Below are positions 12,357 through 21,878 of a DNA stretch of 64,000 bases, piece after piece. The notes below the pieces were generated by a model. It searched no databases. It saw only the letters and a program-made list of their open reading frames with translations, and was not told where the DNA came from. The stretch spans positions 30,685,577 to 30,749,576 of the forward strand of contig OX411557.1 of assembly GCA_948146395.1 (NCBI GenBank), in the 5' to 3' direction. Position numbers and translations under genes: made by a program. Positions within the stretch are counted from its first letter, which is position 1. Each line of letters starts with the position of its first letter. The DNA comes from Fragum whitleyi (taxonomy: Eukaryota; Mollusca; Bivalvia; Cardiida; Cardiidae).

Positions 12357-12479
12357 GTAGACATTTTGATATCAGAGATTTCCACTCTGTGATCCTCAAA
12401 AGTGGAGCTGTACCCCTCAATGTGCTAGAAAATCTGGTGATGGAGTGGATAGAAGACACAAGACAGGCTGTTAGAGAAG
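12357..12479 (+). CDS. DUF885 domain 1, last exon and start of linker
   Basis: 123 nt. Acceptor tgccag chosen because it restores the frame for [20 protein letters not shown], then LENLVMEWIEDTRQAVREG. The domain 2 counterpart is 108 nt, so the C-terminal linker differs by five codons. Donor gtactg, phase 1, fits the first exon of domain 2. Without splicing the frame runs to a stop at 12542, so a short single-domain end is possible but no AATAAA is seen nearby. Confidence 0.88.
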
Positions 12480-12906
12480 GTACTGTTTATAGCTGGGATG
12501 TTTTGGAGCAACAGGTCAAGTTATTGAGGATATCAAATTTATAGGATTAATGGAGGAAACTAGGGTCCAATATTTTCTTTTTTTCAATAGTTTGGTGTTG
12601 TGAAATTTTGAAGTGATGATTTACTGAGAAATCTCAGTTTTTCTGCTGAAAAGCATTAAAAGACAGAAGAAATTTAGCTAGGACTAGATCTATCAAATGT
12701 CTTCCTACTTTACACCTTAAAAAAAGACTGTCCATGAGTATCGTAAATCAGTGATATTTGATAAAACATGCCCAGGAGAATGAGTTACACAGTTGCCATT
12801 GAGTAATTTTTTTTATCTTGTTCTTTCCAACAATGACATGTTTAAAGATTGATTTTTTTAAGGTCTAAATGCTTGATTTGTAAGACAAGATTGAATTTTA
12901 TTTCAG

Positions 12907-13061
12907 AGTTTTTAAACCAAACACTCAGTTTCACAGAGTTGGTAGATCAATACTGGCAATGGAGACTAGAAGATTCCCCAGTGTTTGCCTCCTCTATCCT
13001 TGTTAAGAATTATTCTGCAGAAGTTGAGGATTTTAGTGTTGAGGTCCTACAGCAAAGAAAG
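12907..13061 (+). CDS. DUF885 domain 2, first exon
   Basis: 155 nt between atttcag and gtatat. Encodes FLNQTLSFTELVDQYWQWRL then EDSPVFASSILVKNYSAEVE, the typical opening of a DUF885 domain (YWxWRLE, SPxFAS). Enters in phase 1, matching the donor of 12357-12479 only 427 bp upstream, which joins the two domains in one frame. An ATG-led frame from 12849 could act as an alternative first exon, but it lacks a leader. Confidence 0.87.
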
Positions 13062-13096
13062 GTATATAAAGGTTGCTGTTTTATTTATCTTTATAA

Positions 13097-13117
13097 CCCC
13101 CCCCCCCCCCCCCCCCC
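13097..13117 (+). repeat. 21-C homopolymer
   Basis: Uninterrupted C run 35 bp after the donor of exon 12907-13061. The other strand could form a G-quadruplex. Its length may be unreliable in an assembly. Confidence 0.85.
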
Positions 13118-13329
13118 AACACACACGCACATATGGTTTAAGTGTCACATCAACAAAATGGGATCCCAAGGACTCAATAGTTAGACTCATTAGGGTCCTT
13201 GCTTCAGTTTTGGGAGTCCCTGCTTTAAATGTGGGCTATTTCTTTTAGGCTATTATATTGTATTTTGTAGTTTGAGAACTATCCCCTGGTTAATGGTAAA
13301 GAAATTGATAGAATTATATTAATATTTGG

Positions 13330-13400
13330 GGCTCATTTTAAGAAAAGAATTGAAGACTGTTTAAAGCAGTCTTCAATTCTTTTCTGAAGTTGAGCTCCAG
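13330..13400. repeat. Foldback hairpin
   Basis: AAGAAAAGAATTGAAGACTG and its partner CAGTCTTCAATTCTTTTCT flank a short loop; GCTCA / TGAGC extend the stem. Confidence 0.8.
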
Positions 13401-13597
13401 AGTCTATGGGACTCACATCACATAGTTTTGAGGGTCCTGGCTACCTACTTTTGCGTCTCAGATGCTCAAAACCTGCGTCCCTTAAAACCCTGGTAAAGAT
13501 ATGAGCTCTCATTTGGAAAAAAATATGGTTTTCAAATTTGTATAAAATATGGGGGCATTTGTTTTATACCAAAAAGTGAAGTACATCTCTTTTTCAG

Positions 13598-13728
13598 GAC
13601 ACAGTAGAAATTTTCTTGGCGATGATGGCTAAAATCAACTATGGAGATTTGAACAACTCTGAAAAAGTTTCTTATGATGTTCTGAAAGATACTTTAAAGA
13701 CATTTAGTGATGGATATGCATGGAAATC
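13598..13728 (+). CDS. DUF885 domain 2, exon 2
   Basis: 131 nt between ttttcag and gtgagt. Encodes DTVEIFLAMMAKINYGDLNN, then EKVSYDVLKDTLKTFSDGYA. Identical length and phases to 49393-49523 of domain 3. Confidence 0.9.
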
Positions 13729-14139
13729 GTGAGTAATTCATATAAACTATTCAGTCATGATTCCTTATTTTGAATCCCATACTAAAAAAAGGTAAATAAA
13801 ATGAAGATATTGGTTATTTCTTCTTGTCCACATTGTTTTTTTTTCCCAAGGAGACCAATTTCTTTGAAATTTCATCAATAAAAAACTGTTATCTGCAAAT
13901 ACAAGTACTTCCAAATTGTGCCATTACTTATGAAAAAAATCAAGCTCATTTGATAAGATCAAGGTCAGTTATTAAGATCATATTTAATTGCCAAAGTCAA
14001 ACTTCAAAAAAGCTGTTACAGGGGCATAGTGTTTCATGCATACCTTTTGCCTTTGCTATTACAGTATATGTGTTAATATTACCAAAGATTTCTGCAAATT
14101 TTGCCCCAACTAATCAATGGCAGTGGCCGATCTTTATAG
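13729..14139. other. Intron (411 bp)
   Basis: The part 13930-14065 resembles the 3' half of the family D Helentron-like element at 35465 (aaggtcag..., aaaaagctgttacaggggc). The 108-codon ORF here is this repeat. Confidence 0.45.
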
Positions 14140-14272
14140 GTATGGTGTGATGAACCCTGTGAACTTTCTGGAAGGTATGCTTACAGAGCCAGCATATTAT
14201 GGTCCTGTTGATCTCAAGACACATGAAGATTTTAACAACTATATTACAAGGTTGTATGGATATGCTGGCCAG
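14140..14272 (+). CDS. DUF885 domain 2, exon 3
   Basis: 133 nt between tttatag and gtttgt. Encodes YGVMNPVNFLEGMLTEPAYY and ends FNNYITRLYGYAGQ, matching the NPxNFLxG...YxxRL block in domain 3 (50578-50710, also 133 nt). A TTAA palindromic element begins 17 bp after the donor. Confidence 0.91.
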
Positions 14273-14289
14273 GTTTGTTGCTTAATTAA

Positions 14290-14446
14290 GGTAGTGGATC
14301 CGTAATAGTTTTGCAATCTTTCGGATGTAATGAACTTTAACAGTGTAAACCAAGGTTTCCTAATGATTTTCATTAGGAAACCTCCGTAAACATTGTGAAA
14401 GATCATACATTCCGAAATGTTACAGAACTGTTGCTGTTCAACTACC
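14290..14446. mobile_element. TTAA palindromic MITE, copy 3
   Basis: 157 bp between TTAA sites (14286-14289, 14447-14450), beginning 17 bp after a DUF885 exon donor. Confidence 0.85.
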
Positions 14447-14499
14447 TTAATTCCAACATGACCCTACTTTTTCATAGTCCCAGAAGATCGATGGATTAA

Positions 14500-14656
14500 G
14501 GTAGTGGACTCATAATAGTTCTGCAACGTTTTTGGAGTAATGAACATTAACAGTGTTAACTGAGGCTTCCTAATGATTTTCATTTGGAAACCTCGGTCAA
14601 CATTGTGAAAGATCATGAGTTCTGAAATGTTGAGGAACTATAGCAGGTCTACTACC
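14500..14656. mobile_element. TTAA palindromic MITE, copy 4
   Basis: 157 bp between TTAA sites (14496-14499, 14657-14660), only 45 bp after copy 3. Confidence 0.85.
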
Positions 14657-14860
14657 TTAACTCTAAGTACACTGTGTTACTGATTGAACAGGCAGCAATA
14701 CAGTGTACTTAGAGTATTGACTGATTTTGTCAATATTTGAGTCATAGTCATTAAAACATTTTAATGAAGTTGTAAAGTAGATGATCAAGCTTATTTGAGT
14801 TAAAATAAGAAAGTTGATGCATGTATGTAATTATTGTCTATGAACCACAGAATTAGTTTT

Positions 14861-16032
14861 TAGCACCACTGGCCGAAGGCCACTGGGGCTATTGTCATGG
14901 TGTTGTGTCCATCGTGCGTCAGTCCGTGTGTCAGTGTGTCTGGTCGTAAACTTTTTTTTTAAAAATCTTCTCCTCAGAAACTACTTGATGAATTTCAACC
15001 AAACTTCACAGGAATCATCCTTGGGTGACCTTCTTTCAAGAAATTTTGATCCAATCAAAAACATGGATTAAATGGGCGTGGCTAATTTCCAAATATGGTA
15101 AAAAGTGAGTTTTCTCATATTCTAATTGATGGATACCAAATTAAATTTACATGAATGATCCTTTGGTGACCTTTAATAAGTCTACAAAAAATTATTGTGA
15201 TCGGATTAAAAATGTATATTTTTCTATATGTTAAATAGTGGAAACTTTGAAAATCATTTTCTCAGAATGTAACTGATTGATATCAACCAAATTTCAGTGG
15301 AATGATCCTTGAGTGACCCTTTATCAGTTACCAAAAATTTTTGTGATGGGATGAAAAATATGTATTTTATGGGCAGAGGTCATTTCTCTTTATGTCATAC
15401 AGTTGAAACATTGAAAATCATTTTCTTACAGTGTAATTGATGGATATCAACCAAATTTCACTGGAATGATCCTTGCGTGACCCTTTATCAGTTACCAAAA
15501 AATTTTGTGATGGGATTAAAAATATGTATTTTATGGGGGAAGGTCAATTCTCTTTATGTTATATAGTGGAAACTTTGAAAATCACTTTCTCAGAATGTAA
15601 CCGTTGGATATCAATCAAACTTCATTGATATGATCCTTGGGTGACCCATTATCATGCAGCCAAAAATTATTGTGATTGGATGAAAACTATGTCTTTAATG
15701 GGAGAAGGTCAATTCTCTTAATGTTATATAGAGGAAACTTTGAAAATCATTTCCTCAGAATGTAACCGATGGATATCAATCAAACTTCATTGATATGATC
15801 CTTGGGTGACCGTGAGCCATTATCATGCAGCCAAAAAATTATTTTGATTGGATGAAAAATAAGTCTTTTATGGGGGAAGGTCAATTCTCTTTATGTTATA
15901 TAGAGGAAACTTTGATAATCATTTTCAACATCAGTAGAACCCAAAATATCTAAAAATCTAGTCAAAACTTTGATTTGCTATTACAAAAATTTCAAGCCTG
16001 TGGAGTGACTCAAGCAATTCATGGCTTTCTAG
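14861..16032 (+). mobile_element. Helentron-like element, family A', copy 1
   Basis: Starts TAGCACCACTGGCCGAAGGC (5' hairpin) after TTTT, with a GTCCGTGTGTC run. About six units around TCATTTTCTCAGAATGTAA and ATGATCCTTGGGTGACC follow. It ends CCTGTGGAGTGAC, the hairpin aagcaattcatggcttt and CTAG. The next DUF885 acceptor is 17 bp beyond. Confidence 0.75.
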
Positions 16033-16049
16033 ATATGATCTGGTTTCAG

Positions 16050-16118
16050 GTTGATGCATTTATTGCCCGTATGAGGGTGGCCTTTGAAGAAGAAACAACA
16101 AATAATTGGGTTTCAATG
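16050..16118 (+). CDS. DUF885 domain 2, exon 4
   Basis: 69 nt, 23 codons, phase 0 both sides: VDAFIARMRVAFEEETTNNW then VSM. The acceptor ggtttcag lies 17 bp after the 3' end of a Helentron-like element. Donor ATG|gtaggt chosen because the next exon is in phase 0. Confidence 0.85.
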
Positions 16119-16299
16119 GTAGGTAAGACAGTTTTCAACATGTTCTTATATTTGGATGTTTATGGATCCTTTAGTCTACCCTCTTGTTTCCTGTCAAAAT
16201 ACATTTTATTGGATTTTCTAACTTCATTAGTTTTGAGTCACAATTATAGATCTAATGACTTTTTCTACATCAGTAAATTTCTTTCGTTATACTTATTAA

Positions 16300-16426
16300 G
16301 GTAGTGGTTCAATAATAGTTCTTCAATGCCTTGTATGTAATAAACTTTAACAGTGTAAACCAAGGTTTCCCAATGATTTTCATTAGGAAATCTTGGTCAA
16401 CACTGTGAAAGATCATGATTTGGGTA
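16300..16426. mobile_element. TTAA palindromic MITE, copy 5 (3' truncated)
   Basis: TTAA then GGTAGTGGTTC through to gaaagatcatga. The right arm is missing where the next element begins. Confidence 0.75.
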
Positions 16427-16440
16427 TTCATTCAGATAGA

Positions 16441-16607
16441 AGGGGTATTTTGGTTTTCAAATTTAAATAATTCATTATACTTAAACCCTATGTTGTTGGT
16501 GCTCAATTGAAACATCTCATTGAGACCATTCAAATGAGTACCCACAACATGGAGTTTAATTCAGGAATATTGAATTATTTAAATTTGGAAACCAAAATAA
16601 ACCCTCT
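16441..16607. mobile_element. Palindromic MITE
   Basis: Arms AGGGGTATTTTGGTTTTCAA and its approximate reverse complement ending aaccaaaataaaccctct, with inner ttaaataattca / tgaattatttaa. Confidence 0.7.
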
Positions 16608-16610
16608 TTA

Positions 16611-17022
16611 TAATATGACCTATGTCGCGGGAGTGAAATAATCCAGTGCAATATTTTTGATATTATACGGGTGTTATTACACTAGTGGAATAACTATGCA
16701 AATGAGCTCAGAGCAAATAGCAACACTATTTTGTAACCACGAAAATGACGTCATAGTCTATATATTGTGACATGAGTTTTTTTTAACAGCGTTATAAGTT
16801 TTGCAGAAAATTGAAATGTTGAATTTCAAGAATGTTGACGATTTTTCGTAAAAAAAGGGGTCATATTATAAATAGAATATAAAATTTGTGCTCATGAAAT
16901 ACAGAATTTATCAAACTCCTCATCTAAAACAGATAAAAACTCAGTGCAGCCTCGTTTTTATCTATTTATAGAAGACTCGTTTAATAAATTCGGTATTCCA
17001 TGACCACTCATTCATAACCCCT
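16611..17022 (+). repeat. Interspersed repeat about 400 bp, copy 1
   Basis: Begins gacctatgtcgcgggagtg, ends ggtattccatgaccactcat. A second + copy is at 20951-21350; inverted fragments at 714-850 and about 36158-36297. Class unknown. Confidence 0.7.
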
Positions 17023-17110
17023 CTATCTGTAGCCCTGCCTAGCTATATTGTCTGTTAGAAATACCATGAACACAAACCATTCTTCCTTTTCCTTCTAGCT
17101 CTTGAACATT

Positions 17111-17190
17111 TCAAGGGGTAAGTGCAACACTATTGTAAGTGCCTATTTATTTATAGGCACTTACAATAGTGTTTTGCACTGACTCCTTGA
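17111..17190. repeat. Foldback hairpin element
   Basis: TCAAGGGGTAAGTGCAACAC... pairs with ...TGCACTGACTCCTTGA; core CTATTGTAAGTGCCTATA / TATAGGCACTTACAATAG. Confidence 0.85.
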
Positions 17191-17232
17191 TTTGTAGAAT
17201 TTTGTCCAAAAAGTGGTCTTGATTCTTGACAG

Positions 17233-17345
17233 AATCGGAGTTTGGACCAGTTTGAAAATTTCATCAACCAGAAAGTTGAAGACACAGATTTGTTGAAACC
17301 GTTTCTAAAATTTCTTAGCAATTCAAGTCTATCAACCTCGGATAA
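17233..17345 (+). CDS. DUF885 domain 2, exon 5
   Basis: 113 nt between cttgacag and gtaagt. NRSLDQFENFINQKVEDTDL then LKPFLKFLSNSSLSTSDK. A nearby acceptor (tttgtag, ending 17197) was rejected because its frame hits a stop. A palindromic hairpin element ends about 43 bp upstream. Confidence 0.82.
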
Positions 17346-17762
17346 GTAAGTAGACTCATTTAACCTATTCCCCTCTTTTTTTTCCTGAAATTTTAAACAA
17401 GTCTACAATTGAAAAGGTTGCTAATAGCAATGAAAAGCAGGTGTGTTTTCAAAATAAACTGTCTTATATTGTCAAAAATAAATATTGTTGGAAAGAAACA
17501 ACCGATAGATGGGGATATTTAAAGTTTTAAATAAAAATATTTCAATAATTAAAGCACAGATCCAAAGTTGTTGGCACTGATTGGAATCATCTCATTAAGA
17601 CAGTTCAAATAAGTACCAACACCATAGGGTTTCCTTGAGAAATCAAGATTTCAGACTGGCTTTACCCCCTCCTTTCTGTACCTCTTGGAAAGTTAAAATT
17701 GATTGGTACAGTATTTTCATGGGTATAAAAATCATTGTCATGTAAAACCCAGGGTCTTTGCA

Positions 17763-19486
17763 AGGGATGTAACAATAGGTCAAACTATTGCTGTATTGTG
17801 ATAGTTTATCTTGCAATAGCAATAGGTCGATAGCATTTTTTCAAGTCAATAGATATCGCAGTAGTTCCTCTGACTATTGATAGTTTACAATAGTTTTTTT
17901 TTTTTAAATGAAAGCAGAACTAAATGTAGTAACAATGCTGCCTTCCATTTCTGCATATTTCTATCAGAGAATGAGGTGAAATACAATTCTTTTTAAGGGA
18001 ATATCTGTAATTAACTGTTTTGATCATGTACTCGCCATTGACAAGGTAAACAGCATCTTACAAGACCAATATAAAGTTACTGTTTAATAAAAGGTGGACA
18101 CTTGAACATTGATTTTTAGCTATTTTTAGCTCCACTGGCCGAAGGCCAGCGAGCTATTGTCATGGCAGAGTGTCCGTCGTCCGTCCGTCCGTGCATAAAC
18201 TTTTTCTTTAAACATCTTCTCCCCCCAAACCAATGGGCCGATTTTAACGAAACTTGGTAGAAATGATCCTTGGGTGGCCCCTTCTTAAATTGTACAAAGA
18301 ATTTTGATTTGCCCCCAAATATGGGCGTGGCAGGGCGTGGCATTTTTTCACTTTGAAATCTTTAAAAATCTTCTCCTCCCAAACCATTGGGCCGATTTCA
18401 ATGAAACTTGGCATGGATGTTCCTTGGGTGACCTTTTACTTAAATTGTTCAAGAAATTTTGATTAGCCCATAAATATGGGCGTGGCTGGGTGGGGCTTTT
18501 TTGAGCCCGAAATCTATGAACGACATCTCCTCCTGAACCACTGGGCAAATTTCAATGAAACTTTAACAGAATGTTCCTTGGGTGACCCTTTACGTAAATT
18601 GTTCAAGAAATTTTGGTTGGTCCATAAATATGGGCGTGGCAGGGCGGGGCTTATTTTGAGCCCGAAATCTTTGAACAACATCTCCTGAACCACTGGGCCA
18701 GTTTCAATGAAACTTAAACAGAATGTTCCTTGGGTGACCCTTTACTTAGATTGTTCAAGAAATTTTGATTGGACTAAAAATATGGGCGTGGCAGGGCGGG
18801 GCCTATTTTGAGCCCAAAATTTTCAAATGACATTTTCTCCTGAACCACTTGGCTGATTTCAATGAAACCTTACCAGAATGTTACTTGAGTGTCTATTAGA
18901 AAAATTTTTATCTTAATTTTGATAGGCCTATAAATTTGGGCGTGGCAGGGAGGGGCTTATATTGAGGCCAAAATCTTTGAACGATATCTCCTCCGGAACC
19001 ACTCAGCCAATTTCAATGAAACTTTACCAGAATGTTTCTTGGGTGACTATTTACTTAAATTGTTCAAGAAATTTTGTTTGGTCCATAAATATGGGCATGT
19101 TAGGTGGGGCCTATTTTGAGCCCGAAATCTTTGAACGACATCTTCTGAACCTTATGTTTTAATAAGATAGGTCAAGGGTTGCAGGTTCATTGTGATTGAG
19201 TATTTTGGTGCAATATGGACCAGAACCATTTAATCATTACTAGATAGGTCTTAGGAGATTTTGGAGTGTTAATGTATTCATTTAAAGTAAGCTTTATTTA
19301 ATGAAAGTCTAAAGATTTTAAAGCCAGTGGACGAAACAGGCCCTCTTGGGCCTCTTGTTTTTTGTAAAAACAACTATTGAGATATTATTCCAATAGTTTT
19401 CTGACTATTGCAATACTATTCCAATAGCAACTTTACTATCGCAATACTATTATGATACTAATTTTGAACTCAATAGTCACCCCTAC
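17763..19486. mobile_element. hAT-type element with 8 bp TSD, carrying a nested element
   Basis: Flanked by TCTTTGCA at 17755-17762 and 19487-19494. Ends AGGGATGTAACAATAG and, reversed, AGGGGTGACTATTG, with many CAATAG repeats inside both flanks. The Helentron-like element 18127-19357 is inserted within it. Confidence 0.75.
18127..19357 (+). mobile_element. Helentron-like element, family A, copy 2 (nested)
   Basis: TAGCTCCACTGGCCGAAGGC start, GTCCGTCCGTCCG run, seven or so units with ATGGGCGTGGCAGGGCGGGG, then GCCAGTGGACGAAACAGGCC, hairpin AGGCCCTCTTGGGCCT and CTTG before TTTT. Confidence 0.78.
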
Positions 19487-19803
19487 TCTTTGCAGGAAAG
19501 GATTAAGAGATCTATACAGAGATTTCTTTAATGCTTTTTGGTGGATTATCAAGAAATAACTATAGATTATTATTTGATAAACTCTCTGCCTTTAACCAGT
19601 GAAATTATCAAAAACAATTACCTTGCTTTCCTTCATTTCAACTCTTCTGATGTAATTTAAGGGGTGCCCGACAAGTGAAGTCAGGATGAACATTGCCTAA
19701 CAAGCACATCCAAACAAAGCACTTTAAGAAAACTCATTCTAGAATTTTCACACTTTGTCTCATTTTTTGCATTAAAGAAATAGAATAATTGTTTGATTTT
19801 GGA

Positions 19804-20081
19804 GTAAGATCAGTTTATATTTCATTTTGTGAACAACAAAAGCTATATATTCACTTGTGGCTCTGCCACTGGTGAAAATATAGCTTTTGTTCTACACCCT
19901 TCTAAACAATTCTAATGCTTTTCCCCATAGGCTCACACATATGTAAGATAGATTTATATTTCATTTTGTGAACAACAAAAGCTACATATTAACTCTTGGC
20001 CCTGCCACTCGTTAATATATAGCTTTTGTTGTACACCCTTTTAAACCCTTCTAATGCTTTTCCCCATAGGCTTGCACTATT
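19804..20081 (+). repeat. 139 bp tandem duplication across a splice acceptor
   Basis: Two copies (19804-19942, 19943-20081) each run from gtaagat through an ACAACAAAAGCT...AGCTTTTGTTCTACA hairpin to tgcttttccccatag. Only the second acceptor leads into an open exon; after the first the frame stops within five codons. A related hairpin sits at 48208-48280. Confidence 0.85.
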
Positions 20082-20184
20082 GGATTATCTTTTATATCTT
20101 AGAAAAACCTTGACTGAGAAGGCTAAAGAAGCAATGGCAGATTTGCAGGAGAAATACCAGGAATTGAAAAATTTTATTGAAGAT
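20070..20184 (+). CDS. DUF885 domain 2, exon 6
   Basis: 115 nt between ccccatag and gtaagt. LALLDYLLYLRKTLTEKAKE then AMADLQEKYQELKNFIED; helical and possibly coiled coil at its end. A tandem copy of the acceptor lies 139 bp upstream and is a decoy. Confidence 0.87.
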
Positions 20185-20756
20185 GTAAGTTGTTACTTGT
20201 GATATATGAACTCTTGTCACACTTTCGACTACATAATTGAGGGCCAATGTCCCAGGGTAACCTATACCCTAGGTAACGTGTCCACTCTATTAACCAATCT
20301 ATTCTAAATTATAGAATTTAGTCCAGAATAAATAGTGAATTCTGCATTTTCAAAAGAAAGGACTAAAGTGTGTATTTACAAACAAATTAGAACAGTCTTA
20401 CTTTAGAATGGTTTGTACAGAACTTAAGCAGCTATAGAATTTCCTGAAATCATTACATAAATGCTTGATCAATTTATTGAGACCCTAGAATGATTAAGTG
20501 CAAAGATCAATTAAAACAGCAATGATTACTTGGATTACTTTCAAATGCATTTGTTTGGCAGTAAAAAAAACCTAAATCAAGATAATACGCTGTAGTTACA
20601 AATTTGGTTCGTAATGAAAGCACTTTTGTTGTAAGAGTATTATTGAAGCATTGATGTATAAGGTCGATATCAATACATAAAAAATATTTAGTCATGTTAC
20701 AAAGTTTCGGTGTTAAGGTTCTCAAATGTAACTGAGATATTCTTTTCCAATCACAG
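20185..20756. other. Intron (572 bp), nothing recognised
   Basis: AT-rich, no repeat or gene identified by eye. Confidence 0.6.
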
Positions 20757-20924
20757 GAATACCAATCTAAGGCCAGAATAGCTTACGGTGTGAGCACATT
20801 CAAAAAGGGTGAGGAATATTACAAAGCATGTCTTAAATGGCATTTGTCCACCGATCAAACTCCGGAAGAAATTCATCAACTTGGACTGGAAGAAGTTGAG
20901 AGGATTCATTCTGAAATGATGCAG
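20757..20924 (+). CDS. DUF885 domain 2, exon 7
   Basis: 168 nt, 56 codons, phase 0 both sides. Contains YGVSTFKKGEEYYKACLKWH and TPEEIHQLGLEEVERIHSEM, matching the family pattern G..YY...L..H.....TPEEIH.LGL.EV.RI. Followed by a 10 kb repeat-filled intron. Confidence 0.94.
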
Positions 20925-20950
20925 GTATATATATGATAAATGAAATTATA

Positions 20951-21350
20951 ATACGACCTATGTCGCAGGAGTGAAATAAACCCGTTGAATATTTTTGATA
21001 TTACACAGGTGTTATTACACTAGTGGAATAATTATGCAAATGAGCTCAGAACAAAAAGCGACCCTATTTTGCAACCGCGAAAATTACGTCATAATGTATC
21101 TATTATGACGTCAGTTTTAAACAGCGTTATACATTTCGCGGAAAATTGAAATGTTGAATTTCAAAATTTTCGACAATTTTACTCAAAAATTTGGGTCAAA
21201 TTATAAATAGAATATAAAATTTGTGCTCATAAAATACCGAATTTATTAAATTCGTCATCTAAATCAGATAAAAACTTGGCGCAGCCGAGTTTTATCAGTT
21301 TATAGATGACTCGTTTAATAAATTCGGTATTCCATGACCACTCATTTAAT
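20951..21350 (+). repeat. Interspersed repeat about 400 bp, copy 2
   Basis: Same sequence family as 16611-17022 (cctatgtcgcaggagtgaaat ... ttcggtattccatgaccact). Confidence 0.7.
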
Positions 21351-21878
21351 ATCCTCTATTTATTACAAAGTTAATATATCATCAGTAAATCTAGATGTTG
21401 AGATTAGTCAATCCCTTTACCAGATGACGGATATCTAGACAGATCAAAATTGGAAGGCAAACAACAATAAAAAATAGGCTGAAATATATTAATTAATCTC
21501 TTAATTTCCATGTAAAAACCATGAAAAATGAAAAAAAAACTTTGAACAAGCAATTTTCTCAACTGCAAGGATTGAGGGAAAAACTATATGAGTTCCACCT
21601 AGTTCATAACATGCTCAATTAAAAGTATTATTAAATGATCTCCTATATAAAGTTATATAAACCATTTCACACTGTTTCATTGTTTATTACGTTACTCACT
21701 GGTCAACAGTATGAACTGTTTCATCCATGCTTAGTGGGCATTGAACTGTTGCCTGCTTGAAAAAAAATGACATTTTGTTGCATGTGTAATAAACTTGTAG
21801 AGTGATGTGCTCTTTAAAGGACTTTATCCAAAAATTGACTTTTCTTCTCTATATGTCTCTTTTTGAAACTCTTTTTTT

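Noticed and set aside
13824..14150. 108-codon ORF next to a DUF885 exon
   Set aside because: Repeat-derived intron sequence; the true exon starts at the acceptor at 14139 in another frame.
17198..17232. Earlier acceptor (tttgtag) for exon 17233-17345
   Set aside because: Its in-phase reading meets a stop; the acceptor cttgacag keeps the frame.
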